Origin: Streptomyces sp. Ru72
GTDB taxonomy: Bacteria; Actinomycetota; Actinomycetes; Streptomycetales; Streptomycetaceae
Assembly (NCBI RefSeq): GCF_002920635.1
Contig: NZ_PQSR01000023.1
Coordinates: forward strand, 1 to 64,000
Reading direction: 5' to 3'
DNA length: 64,000 bases
Shown here in pieces: positions 35,158-46,787 of this stretch. A model generated the notes under the pieces. That model was not told the origin of the DNA and ran no database searches. It was given only the letters and a program-made list of their open reading frames with translations. Every line of letters starts with the position of its first letter. Positions within the stretch are counted from its first letter, which is position 1. A program made the translations under genes and the position numbers.

Positions 35158-36051
35158 TCAGCCGCGCAGGGTGGCGGCCAGCCAGCCGGCGCTGCGGGTG
35201 ACGATCTCGGGGAAGTGGTTCGAGAGGATCTCGTAGTGCTGGCCCGGGTACTCGATGACCTCCTTCGGGCCGGGGATCCGCTCGTACATCTCGCGGGCCT
35301 CCTCGACGGGGGCGACGGTGTCCTTGGAGGCGAGGATCATCAGGACCGGGGCGGTGATGCGTTCGGCGTAGGCGCGCACCTCCATCTCGAAGATGCGGTC
35401 GAGGGTCGAGGTGGTGATCTCGTTCCGGAAGCTGGGCAGTCCGTGGATCATGTTCTCGACGAATTCCAGACCCTCCTGGTCGCTGAACATGACCGGGTCC
35501 CCGGGTTCCGGGACGCCGTGCAGGCGGATGCTCGCGGCCGGCTCGCCGCGCAGCTGGGCCTGACGGTCGGCGGGGATGAGGGCTTCCAGCTCCGCGAGCG
35601 TGTCGGCCGGTTGGAGCGTGCGTGCGCTCCAGCCGCTGACCGGGGGGATGATGCTGACGACCGCTTTGACCCGACGATCGGTGGCCGCCGTGAAGAGGGA
35701 GTTGGCGCCACCGATGCTGATGCCCCACAGGGCGATGCGGTCGGGGTCGACGTCCTCGCGCAGGGTCAGATGGGTGATGACGTCGCGCAGGTCCCGGCAC
35801 TGCTGCCAGGGATCGAACTGCTGACGGGGTTCGCCGTCGCTGTAGCCGGTGTTGCGGTGGTCGTAGATCAGGCAGGCCAGACCGGCGTCGGTGAAGCCCC
35901 GGGCCATGGCGAACATGGATTCCGCGGGACCGCCCAGGCCGCCCTGGAGGATGGCGACGGGCAGGCGTTCGGGACCGTCGGTCGGGCGGAACAGTTTGCC
36001 CCGCAGGGTCAGTTCCGACACTCGGAACTCGATGTCTTCGGTGACGGGCAT
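35158..36051 (-). CDS. Alpha/beta hydrolase (dienelactone hydrolase/Xaa-Pro peptidase-like)
   Basis: 297 residues from ATG 36051 (AGGAGAACC upstream). Oxyanion region LQGGLGGPAES, CLIYDHRNTGYSDG, nucleophile elbow WGISIGGAN, acid residue in ILASKDTVAP, and the His in YPGQHYEIL. The middle holds a lid-like insert of about 90 residues. Similar enzymes in actinobacteria cleave esters or C-C bonds of ring-opened products. Middle gene of the operon; 40 bases after the monooxygenase stop, 91 before the reductase start. Confidence 0.85.
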   Translation of the reverse strand: MPVTEDIEFRVSELTLRGKLFRPTDGPERLPVAILQGGLGGPAESMFAMARGFTDAGLACLIYDHRNTGYSDGEPRQQFDPWQQCRDLRDVITHLTLREDVDPDRIALWGISIGGANSLFTAATDRRVKAVVSIIPPVSGWSARTLQPADTLAELEALIPADRQAQLRGEPAASIRLHGVPEPGDPVMFSDQEGLEFVENMIHGLPSFRNEITTSTLDRIFEMEVRAYAERITAPVLMILASKDTVAPVEEAREMYERIPGPKEVIEYPGQHYEILSNHFPEIVTRSAGWLAATLRG

Positions 36052-36091
36052 GGTTCTCCTCGTGGTGCGGCTCGTGTCGGGAAGTCGGCGA

Positions 36092-37312
36092 TCAGGTGCG
36101 GCTGACGGGGAGGTCGTCGGGCAGGAAGTCGATGTCGGCGGCCCGCGGGTCGGCCGAGGCGCGCAGGATGGGGAAGACCTCGGCGCGCATCTCGGTCTCG
36201 TACTCGGCCACGGCCTCCGCCACGGGTGTGTCGCCGTGGGCGGCGCGCTCCAGGGCCCGGGCGAGAGCCGCGGCGTCGCGCAGTGCCGTGTTGGCACCGG
36301 AGCCGAACGAGGGAGGCATGGCGTGGATCGCGTCACCGAGCAGGGTGACACGGCCGGCCGGCCAGGGATCTGCCGGCTGTAGGTGACGCGTGGACACCGG
36401 GAAGATCGTCGACGCGTCGACGTGCTCGACGAGATCGGCCAGGGCGGGATCCCAGCCCCGTACCGCGGTGCGCATCAGCGCGTGCAGGGTTTCGGCGGAG
36501 CTGTGCCACAGGTCGGGAGCCCCGGCGGCGACAGGGCTGCCGGGCGGAAGGCCGAGGTTGACCATAATGTAGGGATCGACGGGATCGACGGGGGCGCCGG
36601 GCGCCAGTTCGGCCAACGCCTCGGCGACCGGCCTGCGCGGCCGGTACACGCCGTAGGCGAACATCGCGCCGTTCGGCCCCGTGGCGACGGCGAAACCGTC
36701 GAACAGTGCCTCGGGCAGGCGCGCTGCCAGATCGTCGGTCAGCGGTGCGATGGAGTACAGGCCGCGCATTCCGGTGTCCACGACCGGAACGTCGGGCAGC
36801 AACTGCCTGCGCACGACGGAGTTGATGCCGTCGGCGCCCACCAGTATGTCCCCGGTCGCGCTCGTGCCGTCGTCGAGCAGCACCCGCACCTTCTCGCCGT
36901 CCGTCTCGAAGCCGGTGACGGTGCTGTCGTAGCGGACGATGTCCTCCAGGCCCAGGCCCATGATCTGGCGCAGCGTGCGCCTGTTGACCGCTGTGTGGGG
37001 CCGCCGCGGGTCGTTGGGCGGGCCGATGTGGGGACGGGCGCCGAGTTCGCGGGCCTGGTGGTCGAGCATGACCATGACCTCACGGCGAGGCGTCTCGCGC
37101 GAGGTCTGCATGTATAGCTCGAAGAGGTTGTCCGGAAGGCACTGCTGGAGAGCGCGGCCACCCGCACCGTTCATGTGCAGGCGGTAGCCGGCCCGCCCGA
37201 TGCCCGGCGCGCTCTCGTAGACGGTGCAACTGATGCCCGCGCAGCGAAGACCCTGCGCCAGACAGAGCCCTCCGATGCCTCCGCCGGCGATCAGGACATG
37301 GAACGACGGCAT
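36092..37312 (-). CDS. FAD-dependent monooxygenase (group A, PHBH fold)
   Basis: 406 residues; AAGGAGG before the ATG. GxGxxG at the start (VLIAGGGIGGLCLAQGLR), the DG motif DILVGADGINSVVRR, and the GD motif VTLLGDAIHAMPPSFGSGAN are all in place, so FAD and NAD(P)H binding look intact. Single-component aromatic or polyketide hydroxylases have this layout. It is the first gene of an operon with a hydrolase and a flavin reductase and diverges from a NodD-type LysR regulator, the usual layout for aromatic degradation or tailoring. Confidence 0.92.
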   Translation of the reverse strand: MPSFHVLIAGGGIGGLCLAQGLRCAGISCTVYESAPGIGRAGYRLHMNGAGGRALQQCLPDNLFELYMQTSRETPRREVMVMLDHQARELGARPHIGPPNDPRRPHTAVNRRTLRQIMGLGLEDIVRYDSTVTGFETDGEKVRVLLDDGTSATGDILVGADGINSVVRRQLLPDVPVVDTGMRGLYSIAPLTDDLAARLPEALFDGFAVATGPNGAMFAYGVYRPRRPVAEALAELAPGAPVDPVDPYIMVNLGLPPGSPVAAGAPDLWHSSAETLHALMRTAVRGWDPALADLVEHVDASTIFPVSTRHLQPADPWPAGRVTLLGDAIHAMPPSFGSGANTALRDAAALARALERAAHGDTPVAEAVAEYETEMRAEVFPILRASADPRAADIDFLPDDLPVSRT

Positions 37313-37469
37313 TGTCGCCTCCTTGATGGGCTCGGAACACCTGCATCGATCGGTGCAGGCCCGAGAATGCGAACGTCTGGGTGTGGTGGCGGTCCGTGTG
37401 ACACGGGGTCCCGCCGAGCCGTGTCACCACTCTTGCGTCCGCCCTGGGATCAGGGAAGCCGAAATCCCT

Positions 37470-37482
37470 TATGCTCGGCATA
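37470..37482. promoter_or_regulatory. LysR-type T-N11-A box
   Basis: TATGCTCGGCATA: T, eleven bases, A, with perfect TATGC/GCATA arms. It sits in the 202-base gap between divergent monooxygenase and lysR genes, 33 bases before the LysR start and 158 from the monooxygenase start. This is the standard activator-binding position for a LysR protein. Confidence 0.75.
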
Positions 37483-37514
37483 GACAGAGCTGATGATCAT
37501 TCGAGGTGGGTGCC

Positions 37515-38429
37515 GTGACTCTGGACCTCAACCTGCTGCCGCCGCTGGACGCGCTCCTCCAGGAGCGCAGTGTGACGCGGGCCGCAGAACGGCTCGGTCT
37601 GAGCCAGCCCTCGCTGAGCGCAGCCCTGGCCCGGCTGCGTCGGCACTACGGCGACGAACTCCTCGTCAGGGTGGGCAACAGCTACGAGCTGACCCCCCTG
37701 GCGGAACGACTGGTGGAACACACCGAGCAGGCCCTGAACTGGGCGGACCGGGTCCTCCAGACGCGCCCCGACTTCGATCCCGCGCAGGCCCGGCACGAGT
37801 TCACCGTGATCATGGCCGACTGCCAACTGCCCACGTTCGGGCGGGCCTTGGCCGACCTGGTCCGCACCGCCGCGCCGAACGTGCGGCTGCGCTTCCAGCA
37901 CAGTACCGAACGGGTCGTGCAGCAGGCGCTGGACAACCTGCGCACGGTGGACGCCCTCGTCCTGCCCCAGGGCATCCTGTCGAACATCCCCACCTTCGAC
38001 CTGTACAAGGACCGTTGGGTGTGCGTGATGTCCGCCGACCGCGCCCCGGCCGTCCTCGGGCGGGAGGAACTGGCGGGACACCCTTGGGTGTTGCCCTACC
38101 GTCACCCGTCGCCGGTCTTCTCCCCCCTGAACCGCCTGCACGCCGAGGGCATCGAACCGCACGCGGAGATCGTCACGGAGAACTTCCTGGCCATTCCCCA
38201 CCTGGTCGCGAGGACCGACCGGATCGGCCTGATGCCCGAACGGGTCGCGATCCCCGCCCTCTCCGGACAACCGATCACCGTCGTCCAACCCGCCTTCGAG
38301 ATCGGCCACTTGGTGGAGTCCCTGTGGTGGCATCCCCTCCATGAGCGGGAACCGGCCCACATATGGCTGCGTCGCATGGCCGCTCAGGCCGGCAAGACCG
38401 TAGATAGCGGCCCCATAACATCGTGCTAG
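37515..38429 (+). CDS. LysR family regulator (NodD-like)
   Basis: 304 residues from GTG 37515, GAGGTG upstream; GTG 37506 adds three residues. LDLNLLPPLDALLQERSVTRAAERLGLSQPSLSAALARLR is the NodD/LinR-type HTH, with YGDELLVRVGN following. The effector domain is complete (VMADCQLPTFGRALADL; LVARTDRIGLMPERVA). It is divergent from the FAD monooxygenase operon and should activate it with an aromatic or phenolic co-inducer. Downstream begins the mobile region. Confidence 0.92.
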   Translation: MTLDLNLLPPLDALLQERSVTRAAERLGLSQPSLSAALARLRRHYGDELLVRVGNSYELTPLAERLVEHTEQALNWADRVLQTRPDFDPAQARHEFTVIMADCQLPTFGRALADLVRTAAPNVRLRFQHSTERVVQQALDNLRTVDALVLPQGILSNIPTFDLYKDRWVCVMSADRAPAVLGREELAGHPWVLPYRHPSPVFSPLNRLHAEGIEPHAEIVTENFLAIPHLVARTDRIGLMPERVAIPALSGQPITVVQPAFEIGHLVESLWWHPLHEREPAHIWLRRMAAQAGKTVDSGPITSC

Positions 38430-38964
38430 GTCCGGATGTCCAACTTTGGACGTCACTTCCCGTCGCATGCCTCCAGAGGGCTCAGTGCCTGGCGCTAACC
38501 ATCGCCGCAGGTGGTCGTAGTCGTATCCCTTGTCGGCGTGGAGCTTGCCCGGCTTGCGCCGCCGTCGGCCGCGGCGAGAGCCGGATCGACGGTATGCCCT
38601 ACTTTCTTGATCGTGGTTCGAACTGGTCACTCGTAAGATCAGCAGGACCCCGGGGGCTCTGGGTATGACTGTCAGCGGTTCGCCATGAGATGGCTGGAAA
38701 GGCTTGGCCGCCCGGAGCCCCGCGACGACTCGTCGGAGTTGGCGGCATAAGCGGCATAAGTAGTCCGGGGGCTAGTCGGGCGGTGGCTGTGGTCATTGTG
38801 CGGGGTTGGCGTCCGTTTCCTTTGGGGTCCGGCTGTGAGGAGTTTCGGGAGGTAGCGGACGGAGAGTCCGGTCTCCGCCGGGTGTCGCAACGCTGTGTCG
38901 AGGTTAGTCCCTCGGTCGAGGCGAGGGACGTGGGCCGTGGAGTGGTGACCAGGATCAGCGGCAC
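38430..38964. other. Left flank of the mobile region
   Basis: 535 bases with IS debris at its left end and otherwise no gene I can support. Both strands have open frames with unlikely residue content. A GGCATAAGC word repeats as GGCATAAGCGGCATAAG near 38744-38760. GC content appears lower than in the flanking genes. An end or attachment site of the recombinase element could lie here, but I cannot point to a matching copy at the right edge. Confidence 0.4.
38500..38600 (-). pseudogene. IS5-like transposase fragment
   Basis: About 30 residues on the minus strand, RRRRKPGKLHADKGYDYDHL and RRWL, are the conserved catalytic-region block of IS5-group (DDE) transposases common in Streptomyces (RxPGKLHADKGYDYDHLR, holding one of the DDE aspartates). 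Before and after it the frame has no transposase likeness. A scrap left from a decayed insertion, 70 bases after the LysR stop. Confidence 0.75.
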
Positions 38965-39126
38965 ATGGACTACATGATCAGCCCTGGCCTGTGGGGGCAG
39001 ATCGACGAGGTGCTCGCCGGAGGCACCAGGGCTTCCCGGCGGGCCGCGCTGAGTGATGTCGTGTTGGTGCTGGCGTTTGTGCCGCAGTCGCTGCTGCGGA
39101 TCCTGGAGATGACGGGCGCCGATTAA
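38965..39126 (+). CDS. Possible small protein of 53 residues
   Basis: ATG 38965 (or 38974) to TAA 39124-39126. The product runs MISPGLWGQIDEVLAGG, then RRAALSDVVLVLAFVPQSLL and RILEMTGAD, amphipathic helices with a hydrophobic stretch. No good ribosome binding site is seen. It could be a truncated end of a longer lost protein near the left side of the mobile region. The residue composition is more protein-like than the frames around it, but I do not recognise it. Confidence 0.3.
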   Translation: MDYMISPGLWGQIDEVLAGGTRASRRAALSDVVLVLAFVPQSLLRILEMTGAD

Positions 39127-39237
39127 GGTCCTGCAGGTCTGTGACACCGTCGCGGAGGCCGAAGCAGCGTTCAGCGACCGCGAGGATGCGGCTGGAAGCC
39201 TCCTTTGAGGCGCATCGCCAGCCGCCGGCGGCGGCCG

Positions 39238-41773
<2,536 letters not shown>

Positions 41774-41777
<4 letters not shown>

Positions 41778-43507
41778 GGGGTAAGTTCTCCCTTCACCAG
41801 GAGGTGGACCAGAGTGCGGTCAGCGTCGTCCACCCGGGCCAGGGCCGCTGTCCAGGCCGTCGGCCCGACCTTGTCGCGCAGGTCATCGAGCCGTAGTGCG
41901 TGCTCGCTCCATCGTTCCTGCCACGTGCCATCGGGCAGAGGGGATCGCAGGCTCTGTAGCACCTGGTGCAGGTGGGCGAGCCGGGGATGATGCCCCGGGT
42001 GGACACGGGCGTTGGGGCAGGCCAGGCAGAGCAGAAAGTCTGCGGCGCAGCCGCCCTCCGGGCCGGGCCAGGGGCTGGACGTCTCGTCCGCGCAGTCCGC
42101 GGTCACCGTCTGCTGGTGGGCAGGATCCTGCGCGCCCGCGACGTGGCCGGCGAACACTACGGCCCGGGCCTGGTCGAGGGCCTCGCGGGCTCCGGCCTCG
42201 AAGACGCTCTGTGAGGCGCGTTGCACCTGCCCGTCGGGGAGCACGTAGACACTTTGATGCGTGCCCGGGGAGTGCTGAAGGGGACGGCCCTCGCGGGTCA
42301 CGGTCGTGCGTCGGGTGCGCCTGAACGGAGCTCCGTCCAGCCCGTGCCGTTGCGCCCACCACTGCGCATCGCCATGGCCGACACCGAGGGCCAGAGGGCC
42401 CACCGGCCGGGGCCGCTCGGTGTGCTGGTGCCGGCGCGTGGGGTAGTGCATCCGCGCGACCATCAGCAGCCCTATGCCTGGATCGAGGCGGGCGGCCAGT
42501 GCACGGCCGTGCGCGGTGGCCTCCAGCGCCTGGGTGATCAGCCGCCCCGGGGAGTCGGCCCCGCAGTCGGTGATGTTCTCCGTGGAGAACCAGTGGCCGC
42601 GGCCCTTGCGGCGCTTTTCGATCTGCAGCTGGTAGGTCACCGAGGCTGTCTCGCCGACCGACGGCGCCCGGGTCGGGGCCGGCAGGCAGTCGTAGACGGA
42701 CAGATTCCACCCGAACCGGTCGGTCAGCAGCACCGCCAGTGCCGTGAGCTCCGAGCGCGACAAGAACAGCCGTCCCCATGTGGCCTCCGCTCCGCTGCCT
42801 CCCAGCAACACGCGGTTTTTCACGCAGTGATGCCCGCGCGCAGTGATCGTGGTGGGCACCTCGCCGGTGCGCGCGAGGTGATCGAGAATCTGGCCGATCT
42901 TCCATTCCCGGCTGCCTTCCGCCAGCTCGCCGGCGCGCCAGCTCTCCAGCAGGCGGGTGTTCTCCCGGATCCGCAGCAGCGCGGACCGGAACTGCCGCTG
43001 CGCGGCCAGCACCACCCGCTCCCGCTCCTGCTTGTCATAGGACTTCTCATACGGCCTCGGGCTGGGGATGCGCCGGGCGAGTTCGTCCGCGACCAACCCG
43101 CTGGCCAGCCGCGGATCTGGCGTCAGCAACGGCCTGACCTGCCGCAGCACGCTCTTGCCGGTGTTGGTGGCGATGTGCCGGGCGCGCCAGCGCTTGAGCT
43201 GCGCGGTGGTCAGATCCCCCAGGTCCTTGGGAGGCTGGTCCAGTTCGGCGACGAACCGGGCGAACGCGTTCAGCGCGACCCAGTAGCCCTGGGCGGTCGC
43301 GTGGCTGGTCCATCCCGGCGCCCGGGCGGCGAACACCGTCGCCAGCGACCGCTGCATCGGCTCGGCGACCGGCAGCTCAGCGAAGTCGAACGCCTTCGTG
43401 TATCCCGCGTTGTTAACGACCCTCACTACCACCCCGTCTGGGGCCAGGAGCGGCTCGGTGCGGTGGTCGGCCGGAGGCAGGACGGCCCGCCGTCCCCGCC
43501 CGGTCAC
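41774..43507 (-). CDS. Divergent integrase-like protein (second of trio)
   Basis: 577 residues from GTG 43507, which overlaps the TGA of the first gene; the open frame to 43726 is a shadow of that gene. Parts resemble recombinase core-binding domains (WTSHATAQGYWVALNAFARFV; TTAQLKRWRARHI). The C-terminal half has RRTRRTTVTREGRPLQHSPG and THQSVYVLPDGQVQ, seen in integrase-like partners, then CAADFLLCLACPNA, a Cys cluster. No clear motif I Arg or HxxR is visible, so it may be a structural partner or DNA-binding helper rather than an active recombinase. Confidence 0.75.
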
Positions 43508-45036
43508 GAGCCCGCCTCCAGCAGCATCTCGATGTCCTGGATGCCCTGCGACTCCCGGGCCAGCCGTGCGAACACGCCCTCCAGGTCCTCGACTTGTTGC
43601 TCCTGGTCGTCGCCGGTGGCTGCGGCCGCGAGGATCGACTCCAGCTGCAGGTGCGCGACCGGCGCGAGGTAGTGCCGTTTCGTGATCTCCACGTCTGCGT
43701 GCCCGAGGAGCGTCTTCACCAGCCACCAGGGGTCACCGAACAGCAGGGCGAAGTCCCGCCGGTCCGCGGCGGTGAGCCCGTAGCGGGACTCCATCAGCTG
43801 GTTCAGCACCACCAACATGTACAGGGCGTACGAGTGCCGCGCGGCGTGCGGGGTGGCGTACGGGCTCTTCCCGCGGACCTCCGCCAGCCGGAAATCCCGG
43901 CTGATCTGCCGCTCTTCCTCGGTGACCAGGACCTCCTCGCAGCGCTGGTTCGCGGCCCTGAACACGCCGTTCCACCGGTCCGGGACCATGGGCAGACCCT
44001 GCTCGGTCAGCCACAACCATGCAGGCTCCGGCCCGTCGGGCCCCTCGAGGAACAGCCACTGCCGCTCGCGCCAGTCCAGGCGGCCAAGTTCCTGACCGCC
44101 GACGACACCGTCGGCGTCGACCCACTCGATCCGCGGCTTCAGCCCGCGGGTCACCTTCGTGACCAGCCGCATCATGGGCAGCTTCTCGTAGCGGCCCGCC
44201 GCCTGGGCGCGCTGCACCGCCCAGGCCCGCTCCGACTCCACGTAAGCCTCGACCTGGCCGACCGCGTCGATGGACGCGTAGAAGACCCGGCCCTGTTTCG
44301 CCCGGGTGAGCGACGCGGCGACGTGCCCGTGGCAGTAGCGGCCAAACCGCAGGCGTCGGCTGGGCAACTCGAAGGTGAGCAGCGCGCCGCCCTCCTGCCG
44401 CCGCAGACCGGAGCTGAGCAGCAGCTGCACGAAGCTGGTGTTGCGCAGCTCCGTCCGCGCCTCCCACCCCGGTGCCGGAAACCCGGCGCGGGTGTGGCCG
44501 CGCAGCCCGATGTCCGACCACAAGCCCCAGGTCCGCGGCGTCAGCCACAGCACCCGCGAGCTCACCGAGTCCGCAGCCCGGTCCTCGCGCCGCGAAACGT
44601 CCACCGGCAGCGGGTAGACCTTCGCCCACCGGAACAGCTTGGTGAACGCGGACGCCTCCCGGTCCCACTTCGTCCCGCCGATCCGGCCCGGATTCTCCGC
44701 CGCCCGGCACCTCCAGTGCCGGTAATCCGCCAGGTCCTGCCGCGTCGCCCTCCGCCACGGCACTCCCCGCGAAGACAGAAAGGTCAGCAGCGGGCGGATA
44801 TCCGTCGCGTAGTTCCGCTTCGTCTCCCGCTCCAGGTTCCGAAAGTCATGAGAGCGGACGAAGTCCAGCAGATCCCGGTCGACCGTGCCGTCCGGCGCCA
44901 CGAACACCGGATCACCCGGCCGCAGACCGATCCGGGCGACTGCCGCCGGCAAGTCCTGTACCCCCAGAACCCCCTCAGGCGGCAGCGTCCCCCAGCGTCC
45001 GGGATCCGGTACACGCACCACATGCCACTCGTTCAA
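43504..45036 (-). CDS. Tyrosine recombinase (first of trio)
   Basis: 510 residues, ATG 45036. N-terminal core-binding (SAM-like) region with NLERETKRNYATDIRPLLTFL and WRRATRQDLADYRHWR. Catalytic domain: QLLLSSGLRRQEGGALL (first Arg), ATPHAARHSYALYML (HxxR), LLGHADVEITKRHYL (GH and Tyr nucleophile). All signature residues are present, so it should be active. First gene of the operon, read away from the collagenase. Only 29 bases separate its start from the truncated collagenase coding sequence, so its promoter must be very close or within that. Confidence 0.9.
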   Translation of the reverse strand: MNEWHVVRVPDPGRWGTLPPEGVLGVQDLPAAVARIGLRPGDPVFVAPDGTVDRDLLDFVRSHDFRNLERETKRNYATDIRPLLTFLSSRGVPWRRATRQDLADYRHWRCRAAENPGRIGGTKWDREASAFTKLFRWAKVYPLPVDVSRREDRAADSVSSRVLWLTPRTWGLWSDIGLRGHTRAGFPAPGWEARTELRNTSFVQLLLSSGLRRQEGGALLTFELPSRRLRFGRYCHGHVAASLTRAKQGRVFYASIDAVGQVEAYVESERAWAVQRAQAAGRYEKLPMMRLVTKVTRGLKPRIEWVDADGVVGGQELGRLDWRERQWLFLEGPDGPEPAWLWLTEQGLPMVPDRWNGVFRAANQRCEEVLVTEEERQISRDFRLAEVRGKSPYATPHAARHSYALYMLVVLNQLMESRYGLTAADRRDFALLFGDPWWLVKTLLGHADVEITKRHYLAPVAHLQLESILAAAATGDDQEQQVEDLEGVFARLARESQGIQDIEMLLEAGS

Positions 45037-45065
45037 CCAACGCCTCCCCTGACGCTTGAACTCGC

Positions 45066-46700
45066 TTAATCATCAGGGAAGTGGCGACCTCGACCGTGGA
45101 GTGCGTCAACAGCCTGTTCGCCGTCACCGGTGAGGACGCACGCGCGATCTTCCGTGAGCTGCAGATGGTCACCGTCGCCCACGCCTTCACGCACGCGGCG
45201 CGGCGATACGGCGGCGACAACTCGGCCGGCATATGGCAACTCGTCCTGTTCCTGCGTGCCGGCTACTACGTGCAGTTCAACAACCCGTCCGACGTCGGTC
45301 CCTACGGCACCGCCCTGACCATCGCCACGACCCGGGGCCTGGACGCCTTCTTCGCCCGCCGGCACGCCAGGGACGTCACCTCCGCGAACGGCGAGGTCCT
45401 CGGCGACGTCATCGTCCTCACCGATAGTGCCGACCTGCAGGGGCGTTACCTGAACGTCTACCGCAGGGTGCTGAGCGGTTACAACAGCTCCTATGACGCC
45501 GTCGCCGGCATGGTGGCAGCCGTCAACGACGTCTACACACCCCTGTGGCGCGGAAACTGGAACACCGCCTACATCGACGCGGTCACCGCCGACCCACGCA
45601 TCCTCGACACGCTCCACACGTTCGCTCTCGACCACCGGAACCTGCTGGGGACCGATCGTGCCCACCTGGAATCCAACGCGGGCATGGTCCTGGCCCGCCA
45701 CATCGGGCATCCCGGCCTCCGGGCCACGGTCCGCCCGCTGGTCAAGGGCCTTTTGAAGGCATCGCGGATCACCGGGCCCACAGCCGGGCTGTGGGTCGCG
45801 GTCGCGACCCAGCTGGACTCCTACGACAAGGCCCACTGCTCGTACTACGGCGTCTGCGACCTCGCCGGCAGACTGGCGAAGGCGGCACTGCCCCTCACCC
45901 ACACCTGCGACGCGACCCACACCATCCGGGCGCAGGCCCTGACCGCCGCCGAACTCGACGCCACGTGCGCGAGCCTGGTCGGCCAGGACCCGTACTTCCA
46001 CGCCCTCGTCAAGGACGACGGACCGATACCCGGGCAGTACGAATCGACCGTCCAGCTCGTCGTGTTCGCCGACCGCGACGCCTACCGGACCTATGCCGGG
46101 ACGATCTTCGGCGTCAGCACGGACAACGGCGGCATCAGCCTGGTGGGAGATCCGGCCGACCCCCGCAACCAGCCCCTCTCGATCATGTACCAGAAGGGGT
46201 ACGACGACGGCTTCACCGCCCGGATCTGGAACCTCAACCACGAGTACACGCACTACCTGGACGCCCGCGACGACATGAAGGGCGACTTCTCCCAGCAGAC
46301 GGCCGTGCCGGACGTCTGGTGGATCGAGGGCCTGGCCGAATACGTCTCCTACGGCTACCGCGGCATGACCGACGACCAGGCGGTCGCCGAGGCGGGCAGG
46401 CACACCTACACACTGAGCACGCTGTTCCAGAACACCTACGGCAACAGCGACGTGACGCGCACCTACCCGTGGGGCTATCTCGCGGTCCGCTACATGTTCG
46501 AAAAGCACCCGGAGGACATCCACCGGATGCTCGCCCACTTCAGGGTCGGCGACTACCCGGGCGGCTACGCCGTGTACGACGGCGTCGGCGCCCGCTACGA
46601 CGCCGACTTCGACGCCTGGCTCACCGCGTGTGCCGCGGGCGCCTGCGCCGGCCCCGGCCCGGGCGGCCTCCGGCACGGCGACGCGCCTCCGCGGCGGTAG
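45066..46700 (+). pseudogene. 5'-truncated microbial collagenase (peptidase M9)
   Basis: The frame opens at 45060 just after a stop and reads IIREVATSTVECVNSLFAVTG, then RELQMVTVAHAF and LVLFLRAGYYVQFN, the M9N domain. Further on NLNHEYTHYLDARDD and WWIEGLAEYVSYGYRG give the HExxH-type zinc site and the distal Glu of M9. The signal peptide and roughly the first 80-100 residues are missing; GTG 45081 has no convincing ribosome binding site. The end, after CAAGACAGPGPGG, lacks PKD or PPC domains. The break coincides with the recombinase element edge. About 540 residues of the enzyme remain, but without export it could not act on collagen. Confidence 0.8.
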
Positions 46701-46711
46701 TCCGCCCGACA

Positions 46712-46742
46712 GGCCGACCGGCCGCACGGCGGCCGGCCGGCC
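46712..46742. terminator. Bidirectional hairpin
   Basis: A 14-bp stem with one mismatch (46712-46725 with 46729-46742) and a 3-base ACG loop, between converging collagenase and DUF429 genes, 12 bases after the collagenase stop. Confidence 0.7.
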
Positions 46743-46787
46743 TCCTCGATGCGATCGGGCGGAAGGGCGGACGGCGACACCGCCGGC

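Noticed and set aside
38599..39147. 182-codon minus frame in the left flank of the mobile region
   Set aside because: No family likeness, low-complexity Pro/Thr/Arg content and no binding site.
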